Assembly (NCBI GenBank): GCA_015499995.1
Contig: JADNRV010000501.1
Coordinates: forward strand, 1-29,098
DNA length: 29,098 nt
Source: Flammula alnicola
Taxonomy: Eukaryota; Basidiomycota; Agaricomycetes; Agaricales; Strophariaceae
Direction: 5' to 3'
Part shown: in pieces, positions 19,987 through 29,098 of the stretch
Layout of the letters: every line of letters starts with the position of its first letter
Position numbering within the stretch: position 1 is the first letter of the stretch
The notes under the pieces: model-generated
Seen by the model: the letters and a program-made list of their open reading frames with translations, nothing else
Databases searched by the model: none
What the model was told of the DNA's origin: nothing
Position numbers and translations under genes: made by a program

Positions 19987-21794
19987 ATGGAGTTTGAGCC
20001 GAACGACCATCTCCTGGTTTCCGAGAAGTCTGATGATGCATTCTCGTACCTTCGAAAAGAGTCCTTGGACATCTTCAACCGTCTCCATTCCATCGAGGAA
20101 GATGTGACCTTTGTGGAGCAAGTTCAGAAAAATTATCCCAATATCCCCCTTCTACGTTCGTGAATCTCGCTCGGCCTTCTTCGACCATGGCGTAAACTGA
20201 TTTGTGCGACGTAGCCAATCTGCGTTGCGGAGCTTGGTATACGGACCCAGCAATTGTGAGTTTTATAATCGTCGCTCATACTCGCAACTTGAATATCCAT
20301 GATCATATAGTCCACCGATGCTCCAGCTTATTTTAAATCTACCGATGGGCATTTCAACAACTGGAGTTTTAATCTACGTCGGGCTAACCTCCACCTCCTT
20401 CCGCTCATAATTGAACGACAGGGGTGATAAAATTTCATGGGTTCCTTGTATTCTCTATTTACTGATTTTGTGATGACTTAGAATGATACTTGTCGACTCC
20501 ACTCGCTCTGGAAAGAGAATTTCAGACGCCCTTTCGAAGACAGTCCCGATCTGGTGTGCAGTGATCAATCGTGCCATGCTCATCCTTCATCCAAACTCGG
20601 GGAAAGGAGAAGGAAATCCTCCCTGGGATACTGCTCTATACACCCCTCCTTCAGCTGTGAGCGTGCAAGAACATCATCAGATCGAGAAGCACCTTGATGA
20701 CTGGGCCCACGCTCTCGCCGTAGGTCTATCTACTGTTGCTATCAACTCAGTCACTGATTTTGTGCCAGGCTTCCTCCTTCACTCTGCCTGTCTTGCCAAT
20801 TCCACTGAGGCCAGTCTGGATTACACCCGCGAACTCCGCGTTTCCGGAAATATCTTCCAGTGAAAACAATTACCCAGAATTTCTTCCTGTTATCTGTGTT
20901 TCTGCTTCCAAACAGATTGAGCAAGGAGTCGAAAGGCGTTCGAGCGGATTTTCATATATTCAAGGATCAGGAGATGACCATGAGCTTTGGGGCATGGTAA
21001 GTATCGTTTTCACCACGACATGGGCTGCCGTCAACGTCATCTTTTGACACAGGACCTGACTCCAGAAATGTTCTGGAACCACCGCTCAGAGCTTTTGGCC
21101 GCAGACCGAACACAACTTTCGAAATTTGTTACTGAAATTGTTTCTGCTCAACGGACATTTACCGCTGCCAATCGCACTCTCAATCCCCCGACCTCTGTGA
21201 CCAAAGTCGGAGGAAGGCTTCTCCTTTGTGCCCTTTCGGAAGTGCCGGAATCACCGCGGGACACGCATGCACAAGAGCATATAGTTTACGTGATTTTGGA
21301 TTCAGTGGACCGAAAATTATTATCCACGGATTCAAGGCTCTACGTTCCAGTGATCTCTGGCAAAAAGGGCCAGTCCCATTTTCTCCAAACTGTTCTGCCG
21401 ATGTCCATGGCTTTTATTGGGAAACATTTGCGCGAAGGACAAAATGTATGTGTCGCATGCGAGTCAGGAAAAGAGACGAGCGTTGGAGTCGTTCTTGCTG
21501 CACTGCAGCAGTTCTTTGGGGATGATGGATCCTTACTGTCATCGAACCTGGATTCAGAAGGAGATACCGAAAGTAATACGACAAGTAAGCTACAAGCTGT
21601 TTGTCGACGAGCCAATACCTGACCGGCCTGACCACCAAATAGACATCGACAAGACTTCTATCCGCACTCGGCTTGAATGGATAATAGCAAGCAGACCGCA
21701 AGCCAACCCGTCTCGGGCAGTCCTGAAACGTGTCAATGAATTCTTGCTCACAGCGCCTTCCTTTCGCAAGCCGTCTTCCGGTTCCACTCCTTAA
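19987..21794 (+). CDS. RIT1: Initiator tRNA 2'-O-ribosyl phosphate transferase (Rit1)
   Basis: Adds 2'-O-ribosyl phosphate to A64 of initiator tRNA-Met in fungi and plants, which keeps that tRNA out of elongation. Seven exons (19987-20155, 20215-20255, 20311-20423, 20482-20719, 20769-20996, 21053-21584, 21643-21794) give 490 residues, close to yeast Rit1. Motifs: YLRKESLDIFNRLHSIEEDV, NLRCGAWYTDP, KSTDGHFNNWSFNLRRANLH, LVDSTRSGKRISDALSKT, VPIWCAVINRA, NPPWDTALYTPP, PLRPVWITPAN, LPVICVSASKQIE and the C-terminal phosphatase-like loop VCVACESGKETSVGVVLAAL. An apparent frame change near 20770 is fully explained by a 49-base GTAGGT..CAG intron (20720-20768). The gene is undamaged. Its stop lies 48 bases from that of the convergent calpain-like gene. 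Confidence 0.94.
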
Positions 21795-21842
21795 TCTTCA
21801 GTGTATCTGAGGAAAAACCCAGGCAACTCAAAAGCATGGACG

Positions 21843-24800
21843 TCAGCCACAAAACTTGCCCGTCGCCGTCACCTTCACGCCCGAAGTACTCGAGTACACC
21901 AGCATTCGGAACCCAGCTTCTGTCCCTGGATTATATGTCGAAGGAACAATATAGTATTTCCCGGCACTTATTGTCGATTGAGGCGTGGCTACACCGGCGA
22001 TGGTATCATCATATGCTCCGGAAGTGACAACATGTCGTTGGCGTTTGAGAGATGTTGCGATATCGTTTTCATGATTGGGATATACGGTGACATTTAGTGC
22101 GATGGCCGTGGATGGGTGAAGTGTTTGAAGGCGGATCCTGTTGCGACTAGTTAAGCTTACATTATGACGTGGAACGTTGTTTGTCCTTACTTCAACTGCG
22201 TCGTGGAAGGAACGTCGAGCTCGAAAATGGGATTTTTGGAGTACTTGTTGAAGGAAGGCGCACCCGCAGCCGTTTCTCCGTCCCTGTATTGTTCCACTGT
22301 CATATTTGGAATCCTCGAGACTACTTCATAAACACGTACCAGGCACCACGCACAACTTTGCAGTACATGCCTGCTCCTTCCCGTGGAATCGGTTTCAGGT
22401 CAAAAGGATGCGATGAGTCGATCTTCAATGAAAATGATCCTATGTGATGAGGTTCGAATGCTGATGCAACGACAACATATTCCCCAGCTGCTTTGGCTTG
22501 ATGAGAGGCGGAAGGATTTAATACATTGAAACTTACGGGTGATTGTCTTCGTTACTCTGGCCAAACCATAATTATATGCACCCGAAGTGGCCACCAGGTC
22601 TTTCGCAGAAAGTCTGAGGATGGTAAGAAATCATTCTCGCCTTCAAAGCAATCGGTGGCACGTACTCTGAAACCCGTTGACCTTGCGACCATACCATGGC
22701 CACATTTACAGGAATGTCTTTGTTTGTCTGAAGATTCAAGGTCACTGTTGCCTTGCTTGCCCCGCCATTCGCTTCGGAACCGAATCTTTTATTTTGTGGG
22801 CCGACAGTTAACTGGTACTGAGGATTAACCATGAATGTAGGATATGTGCAGTTCCCGCCAGCGCTATTTGAGGTAAAGGAACCTTCGACCTAGAGCCATG
22901 ATGAGCTCATACGTGCCATCAAATAAAAACAAAGAAATCATTTACCGCAGTCGTGAAGGGAGGTATTGATTTATTGTCGATCCATGAGACCTTCGTTCGA
23001 TCTTTGGCGTAAGCAGTTAGAGTGAAACCCACTTCTCGAGCGTCGCCATCGTACGACGCCGAAATGCACAAAATGCCAGATCGCTGGGATGTCGGAATGC
23101 GGGTTCTGGTCTTTGTATTCGATTAATGGCGACTCCACAAATATGATAGCCCATCGTTTACTCACCAGTATATGCGTGCTGTTTGTATATGTACCCTGTA
23201 TACTATTCAGCAACAAATACAGAGATTAGACGCAGTGAAATTTTACAATTCTACCTTTGAAGAAAGCGTTCGTTGATTCTCGAGGAAAGATGTACCCGGC
23301 ATTAGGTCGTCCTCCATGTCTACCCGCAATGCCACAAAATCTGACGTCCTGTGAGTGTCAACCACGTGCCTTGTGAGAAGAACCCAAATCTCCTCGTCCG
23401 ATCTGCCTTCACAGCTGAATTCTATCCGCGCATGTCTGGTTCCACTCTCATCTCCTCCGCTTCGTTTCCACATTCTTGAAGAGGATCAGCGGATGCGGAA
23501 ACGAAATGTAAGGCCTCCACTTACCCGTGAAAAATTAAGGGTTTCTGCCATATGTTTGGATCCCAACTTAAATAAACTCCGTCAAATGTGTTCAGAACAT
23601 CCGACCACGGTATCTGCAACTCTCCTGCTTGCGATGAGAATGTCGGAAGAAACGGTACTGTGAAATACCTACTCGACGTTTCGTCCTGATCTCCGGTAGG
23701 ATGAACCCAAGGGTCCAAGACAGTAAATATTCGCCTATCTTCTGTTTCGTCCGCATCTAACATCGTGTCAGAACAAGGCAGCCAATTTCATGCATAAAAT
23801 TCACCTATAACCGCATAGCTATGTGATGGTAGCAGAGGAATATCACGCCACCGAGCATAGGGTGTCGGCCCGGTTCCAAGAGTAACGACACATTGGCCTA
23901 CCCAACACTCGGATCAAGAACTTCCACTGAGTCTAAATGTGATGCTTACCACTTGAAAATCCTTTTTTTATTCTCTCCCAAGTTTTTTCCCTCTCAAACG
24001 TGGATCTGAGGATGATGAACACAAAGATAAGACGCAAAGGTTGGGAGTAGCTACGTACCCTTTGAGATCTACATGTTCCGGTATCCACCCGGCAAAGGCG
24101 CTGGTAAATTACTGAGCTACTTGTCAACGGCCATTAAGTCTGGTGTGGTACGCACTGAAGGTCAATGCTTGAATTCCTGTCAGCGATCTATTGTTAGTAA
24201 ACAATTTCGAAGGGCAATCAAGTACGAACGATCCAGGGAAGTCATATCCACCCATCAGCTTCATATACTGAATGAAAAAATAAACAATCTAGAAACCCGA
24301 TGTCATATTGGGCAACTTACGGCTTTCTCGAGCAAACTCGGCCACAGCGTTTCTGCTGGAGTGGTTGCATCATCAGGTGGGAGAACAGACATGCACATCA
24401 GTGTGCCTTCCGTTGGATGAAAAGGGAGCCGATCATCAATGACTAGCAGGGCAGTATGAACATGAGTGGAGACAAGATTTGCGGAAGCGGATGTTTACCT
24501 ATCTGAAAAATCTGGATGTCAAAGAAAAAACTCCAGAGACTGATGGGAAATAGCACGCACCCGACGCCATGTGCCATTGAAAAGGATGCGTACATCGTAT
24601 CGACCACTTACACCATTTGAAGTTCGACCTTTTTGAAGTTCGAATGAATCGTGTATTGACGATTCAAGCTAAGGGTTTATCAGAGAAGTGGAAGTAATAT
24701 ATGTATATGATTCAGGCTTACAGTGGAATTAAACCTGTGGCCGTGCTCCAGACAGACCGATATTGAAGCACAGACAGAACAGTCGGTGACGATATGTTGG

Positions 24801-25526
24801 AGGATTTGCTGCGGCAGTATTCGTCGATGCGGGCGCGCTATGGTAGGCTCTATGGAACTATTTGAGTTTGGGCGTCGCCAAATAGGTGAGATCTTTTCTT
24901 GTTCAGGCGAGAGAGTAGGTTGTCCGTCTGGGTCACTGTAAATCAAACAATGAGCGAAGGGTAACATATATGAATATAAGCACTTACGAATAGACTGGGT
25001 TTGACGAACTTGTCACTTGGACTGGATCGTCCCACATTGGGAAAAAAAGACCATTGACAGTGCCTCCCTTCTTGAGTATATAGAATTGTTCCTCTGTAAA
25101 GACTCAGAACCCCAAAATGGAAAAATTACTTCGAAACATACGAGGAGAGAAATGATCTATTCCAACTGGAGTCAGCCGAAGATCTGGTGCTAATGTGTGG
25201 CTCGGCGAGTTTCCTGTCTTTGCATTGCTTCGAGAGATTTCAACGAACTTCTTGATCTTTTCAGCTCTTTCGAGTGCCTTTGCAGCACTGGTTTTCCATT
25301 GTTGTTTGCATTTATCAGTTGCAATGCTAGATCGGCTTAGATGAAGGTAAGATTCTGCAGCTTTGATGTAGAGTCGAAAAGCCTGGTCGTAATCCTTAGC
25401 AAATTCAGCCTTCGAAGCTTTCGAGGATATCATCTATGAGGAAGTATCAATATATCGAATATGCACACAAAGAGGAGCGTAGATCACCTCTGCATCGCGT
25501 TCTGAGGGTGATGCATTCCTGTCCAT
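21843..25526 (-). CDS. RIM13: Calpain-like cysteine protease PalB/Rim13
   Basis: The PalB/Rim13 protease acts in the alkaline-pH Pal/Rim pathway, cleaving transcription factor PacC/Rim101 at ESCRT-III-coated endosomes. I trace 21 exons (start 25488-25526, last 21843-22137), all in phase, giving 878 residues, similar to Aspergillus PalB. Order: an MIT domain in exon 2 (KAEFAKDYDQAFRLYIKAAE); the calpain core with Cys about 198 in HIVTDCSVCASISVC; SGRYDVRILFNGTWRR; LPFHPTEGTLMCMSVLPP; YMKLMGGYDFPGS; GWIPEHVDLKG; His about 378 in LLPSHSYAVI; then the PalB beta domains, with GILCISASYDGDAREVGF, VATSGAYNYGLARV, HPFDLKPIPREGAGMYCK and a repeat of the last domain ending GVKVTATGKFCG. The third triad position reads VLDPW, Asp where classical calpains have Asn. 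One internal exon is only four bases (24499-24502). No frame damage. Confidence 0.9.
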
Positions 25527-26071
25527 TGGTAGCACGAATGGTATCCACAACCGCAGACTGTCCACAATTTCAAGTTGGATCTCGCTTGAGAATTAATTTG
25601 ATTGTGCCAGAGTGGCTAAGGGCTGACAGAGCCAAATGTTGGAAATTTTCAATGATGTTGAAAGAATGAGCGATCTAAGATGAACAGAGAGCTCAAGGAA
25701 ACCTCTTGGGTTTCTGTTACACACGTTGAGAGTCAAGAACTTGAATTTGAAAGGAAGGGCCGGTTACAATCACGTGATATATAGTTATATTTAGCACTTT
25801 AAGTTTCTCACTGCTCATCGACATCTCCCATCTCCAGAATGCCCGGGCAGCTTCCTTTGGATGGCTTTCCCAACTTGAAGGCTTTTTGAAGGCTTTCCTC
25901 AAAAATACGCGGGTCATCAAGGGTTCCTTATAATTATCGCACAAGACATGGATGGGAGGAGTTAGATAACCTTAATTAAAAGATGGGCATCCCCTTCTCA
26001 AGTTAAAATTTCAAGCTGAAGCCTGTCGTGACCGCTGAACCTCTGCGCTGATACTCGATATCAATCAAGCT
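25527..26071. other. Intergenic region between PalB and sugar transporter
   Basis: About 545 bases between the start of PalB and the stop of the next gene. A 75-codon minus-strand frame (25717-25944) has no family resemblance. The motif TTGAAGGCTTT occurs twice in tandem at about 25876-25897 and again at 26117 in the transporter's last exon; it may be chance. PalB promoter expected in 25527-25800. Confidence 0.4.
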
Positions 26072-28571
26072 TTAAGTATGTTCAATACTCTTCTCTTCAT
26101 CTGAGTTAGAGTCCTTTGAAGGCTTTCCGCCAATATTGTCTCCGGTAAAACTCGTCGCTTTCGCATCCCCGAATACTTCGTTCATTTCTTCCAAAGTTTT
26201 TCCTGTACGCTAGTCAGTAAGAAGGCCGAGGAGTAGAAGTATTAAAAACATGCTTGCCTTTTGTCTCAGGGAAGAACAATGTAATTGCGATTAAATCCAC
26301 AAAATTGAGGCAGACAAAGAGCATATAGAACTTCCAGCCAACGTTTGCTAAACCCAGAGGAGCCACCTTCAACGAACGAATTCGTGAGCAAGCCTGAGGA
26401 GAACACAGAAATTTACGTACCTGTGCAAGGAGCGTGTTGAAAGCCTAGGGAATCGGTGAGTACACTGACTGCAGATATGTGGTATAATATTACCCAATTG
26501 AAACACGTTGCTACGCTCGTTCCAATAGCACGAGTATTCGTCGGGAAGACCTGCAGGACAAGAGGGCATTGCGTCAGGGGGCCAAATAATTTAGAGGAAT
26601 TGTTGAATATCTCACCTCAGATGCTAACACCCAGCTGACAGGGCCAAAGCTAACGGAGAAGAAAATGCTCGTCAGGAAAATCATGGCGATACCAGCTCTG
26701 TATTTTCCGTCAGTTTTTCAACAGTGACAAATTCAGCATACCAACCTTTGAGCAGCGGCATTCGCATTAGGGGAATCAACGGGATTACGAGCTAAAATAG
26801 CAGCCAAGATGGAGAAAGTAGCAACGAAACTCGCTGCTCCAAACATGAGTGGTTTTTTGCGCCCAACGCGATCAAGCGCAAATATAATGAAGCTTGGATG
26901 AAATAATCAGACACGAGTTCGAGCGATCACCGTAGGATATACATACAAAAGATTCGCAATTGGCCCGATTGCGCCGTAGATCCTGTGTTATTAGACTAAT
27001 ATATGAGAATGAAAAGCTCAAGAATTGGCAGTTCCACTGACCCCTGCACAAGAAGAGACTTTCCCCCTGTAACTCCGAGACTAGTGTACATCTGTGGTCC
27101 GTAGTAGTTGATGACTTGTAAAAACAAATTGGATCAAACCAAGATAAAATGAAGTCGGGATAAGCTTACCATTAATTCCGGTGAACTGACAGAATACCTG
27201 CACACCAACTGCAACAAGAGTGCGTCGCTGCATCGCCCGAGTTGCCCAGAGGTCGCTCAACCTTCGACTTCTCACAGAAACCTCTGCCTTTATGGACCGT
27301 ACATCTCCGCATATTCCTTATCCGCAGAAACTTTGTTATTTCCGTGCAGTTTGAGCACAACTTCATGCGCTTCTTCGTCCCTTCCGACTTCCAAAAGCCA
27401 TCTCTATAAAACATATGAAGCCTGGGAGGAACGGGTACTTGAAACAGGAAACATACTGGACTATAAGGCAAAAATTGTATACCCACGAGGAGCAGTCCCG
27501 CTGGGAGCATCTTTTATGATTGGGCGTTATTGAGTAAAAAAGATCAAATTCTAATAAACACGATTACTTGCCTGCAATCCTAGGGGAAGTCTCCAAGAGG
27601 CGTCTGATTTGATAAATTGTGAGCCGTATCCAACCTGTGTGGCGTTTAAGTGGGAGGAAAAGATGGAGAGGTCTCAAGCTTACCCAGTTCGCCACGATGA
27701 ATCCTATTCCTATCATTTGTTGGTTCAATCCCACCAAAAAACCACGAATTGCGGGAGGTGCAATTTCCGTCTAAAAGGCGACAAGTTGAGCTCAGATATT
27801 ACAACATATCATAACTCCTGACGTTGTACAAGGGGACTGTCATAGACAAGACACTATATTAAGCGCGAGTCAATTTCTGAGATATTTGGAGACATATAGG
27901 TGTTACCCGATAGCGAAACCAGCGATGATACGGCCAACAAGCAGAGTGGCGACATTGCTTGCACCAGATTGCATTGCGCAACCCCAGAGAGCAAATGTGC
28001 AACCAATCTTGCTCACAGGACTGAGTGCTAGGTTCGATTTTTCTAAGGGTTCAACGAGCATACCTGGATAGTCCGTTTCCTTCCATATCTGTCGTTAGCC
28101 CTGAGGAACGTCCGTAAATCCAGGTTATTAGAATAATTTCGAAGACTGACCATCCGGCGGCAGCTGCTCCAAAGAAACACCCGCCTGCGTTGCGTTCAGT
28201 CAGTCGCTAAGAAATGCGTATATGTGGCATACCGTTGAAGGTGACACTATGGCTCCTTTGATGTTGGGATCGTTGCCAAATGCGCAAGGTAACGGCTCAT
28301 GGTTAGCACAGACGCGATGATACCACTGTCTCGATTTAGAACAATGAACATATATAGAGAAGCCAAAAATACGGACCTGTCATATCTATGGGGTGTGTAG
28401 CATTGCCAGCGTATTCGTGAGGAATATACGAAATCAGCAAAGTACATGCCCGAAAAGAAATGCACCTTTTGCGGTATGCTTGAAGTTAGCTCACATATCA
28501 CAACACAAAACATTTATAAACATACCGATGGACGAGAAAAGGGCGATGAAAATATTGTAAGGCAGGCCCAT
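26072..28571 (-). CDS. MFS sugar transporter (frame broken by three 1-base deletions)
   Basis: A 12-helix sugar porter of the major facilitator superfamily; the substrate cannot be told from sequence. It starts MGLPYNIFIALFSSIG, then FGYDSGIIASVLTM, GGCFFGAAAAGW, RYGRKRTIQ, LLVGRIIAGFAIG, VPLYNTEIAPPAIRGFLVGL, WRLPLGLQMLPAGLLLVG, YSPRWLLEVGRDEEAHEVV, VFCQFTGINVINYYGPQMY, FALDRVGRKKPLMFGAAS, GPVSWVLASEVFPTNTRAIG and FFPETKGKTLEEMNEVFGD: the PESPR-, RxGRR- and PETKG-type signatures of sugar porters in order. Frame breaks lie near 28279, 28233 and 27296, each equal to one missing base; the rest, over a dozen short exons, is in phase. Two introns are clear GC-AG (27511-27571, 26203-26257) and a third is likely (28386-28449) beside a nine-base exon. 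Pseudogene or sequence errors; the undamaged C-terminal half favours errors. Confidence 0.82.
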
Positions 28572-29098
28572 ATTGTGTGTTCGTATCTGTTGAGCAGAAT
28601 GGGAAGACCAAAGTCAAAGAAAAACTTCAGTATCCCTTCTTAAGTATTGAGTAGCCCAATGCACTCAAAAACACGGAGAATCTGCGGAGCATGCTGCTGT
28701 GAGGTAGGAGGTCACGAGTACGAATGAGTGTACGAATTGGAATTGGAATTGGAAGGAGAGACATGAAGAAGCACAAAGCGGGCCGGCGAAGGTTGGGGTA
28801 ACAGAGTTTCCCGAAGGATGAGAAAACATTTCTGATGTTGCCAGTTTCCGACAGCCGTGAGACTGACTCGGACAAGTGTGTTCAGAGAAAGGCAAGAAAT
28901 TGAACTTGGTATTCTGAATAAAAGGGAGGTGCAACAATGAATGGATTCAAAGGGCAGAAGAGCAACAGAAATATCGAACATGGATAATGATGGTCATTAT
29001 AGCAAGAATTGAGACGGAAGACAAGGGCAGGTACAATTTTTAAATCTTTGGTTCTGCATGGGGTTCATCGGGTGCTGGCTCTGACGATTGTGACGTTT
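28572..29098. other. Upstream flank of sugar transporter
   Basis: No gene is supportable. Three overlapping minus-strand frames at 28627-28981 share the same low-complexity stretch and look random. This is the likely promoter and leader of the transporter. Confidence 0.45.
28734..28751. repeat. (GAATTG)3 microsatellite
   Basis: Three perfect copies of the hexamer GAATTG followed by GAAGG. It lies 160-180 bases upstream of the sugar-transporter start and causes the FQFQF repeat in a minus-strand shadow frame. Confidence 0.8.

Noticed and set aside
20736..21047. Apparent frameshift in RIT1 near 20770
   Set aside because: A 49-base GTAGGT..CAG intron (20720-20768) joins HAL-A to SSFTLPVLP in phase, as in the family.
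25605..25640. tRNA-like GTGGCTAAGGGC stretch
   Set aside because: No matching acceptor stem, T-loop or anticodon arm nearby.
27333..27533. Possible separate plus-strand ORF and odd minus-strand frames near 27400
   Set aside because: Using the acceptor TTTTATAG of the sugar transporter restores SPRWLLEVGRDEEAH; the frames are intron and shadow sequence.
28627..28981. Three overlapping minus-strand ORFs
   Set aside because: They share one low-complexity region containing a hexamer repeat and have no homology I recognise.
1..29098. CRISPR arrays, insertion sequences, rRNA, viral or LTR elements
   Set aside because: None seen: no spaced direct repeats, terminal repeats, or transposase, integrase or polymerase motifs.

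Overview
The window is nuclear DNA of a filamentous basidiomycete, most likely an Agaricomycete (mushroom-forming fungus). The signs are dense short spliceosomal introns (mostly 45-65 nt with GTRNGT..YAG ends), compact gene spacing on both strands, a fruit-body lectin of the Agaricus/Xerocomus type, and basidiomycete-style CorA-like and sugar-transporter genes. I assembled all gene models by hand by joining exons across introns and checking phase; there was no database search.

Layout. 0.4-2.6 kb: a Maf1 gene (RNA polymerase III repressor) and an unidentified small gene, both broken by single-base deletions. 2.7-3.5 kb: a Dcg1-type Asp/Glu/hydantoin racemase. 3.7-5.2 kb (minus): a Nop15/NIFK-type nucleolar RRM protein, head-to-head with an unidentified four-exon gene (5.3-6.4 kb). 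6.7-9.5 kb: the APC/C subunit Cdc16/APC6 in 12 exons. 9.8-12.0 kb (minus): a PHO84-type phosphate transporter in 11 exons. 13.0-13.5 kb: a tiny four-exon LYR-motif protein of the LYRM5/ETFRF1 type. 13.8-14.6 kb (minus): a CorA-like Mg2+ transporter pseudogene. 14.6-16.4 kb: gene-poor, with a possible P450 N-terminal relic. 16.4-17.1 kb: translation factor eIF1A. 17.8-18.3 kb: a fruit-body lectin gene with one frame break, followed by an unexplained minus-strand open frame. 18.8-19.6 kb (minus): an ankyrin-like protein. 20.0-21.8 kb: Rit1, the initiator-tRNA A64 ribosyl-phosphate transferase. 21.8-25.5 kb (minus): a PalB/Rim13 calpain-like protease in 21 exons. 26.1-28.6 kb (minus): an MFS sugar transporter with three single-base deletions.

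How the genes relate. There is no obvious gene cluster; this is ordinary housekeeping content: translation and tRNA (eIF1A, Rit1, Maf1), ribosome biogenesis (Nop15), cell cycle (Cdc16), nutrient uptake (phosphate, sugar), pH signalling (PalB) and mitochondrial flavoprotein control (ETFRF1-like). Two divergent pairs probably share promoters: Nop15 with the unknown gene, and ankyrin with Rit1. Rit1 and PalB are convergent, with 48 bp between their stops.

The most notable pattern is in the breaks. All eleven plain frameshifts I found in Maf1, the small unknown gene, the lectin and the sugar transporter fit single-base losses, often in short homopolymers, and ten of the eleven lie in the first 2.4 kb or the last 1.9 kb. 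About 10 kb of coding sequence between those flanks is otherwise clean. This looks more like sequence quality at the flanks than gene decay. The CorA-like copy is different: it carries a stop codon, a frame shift and a change in its pore motif, so it looks genuinely dead. I found no convincing undescribed system.
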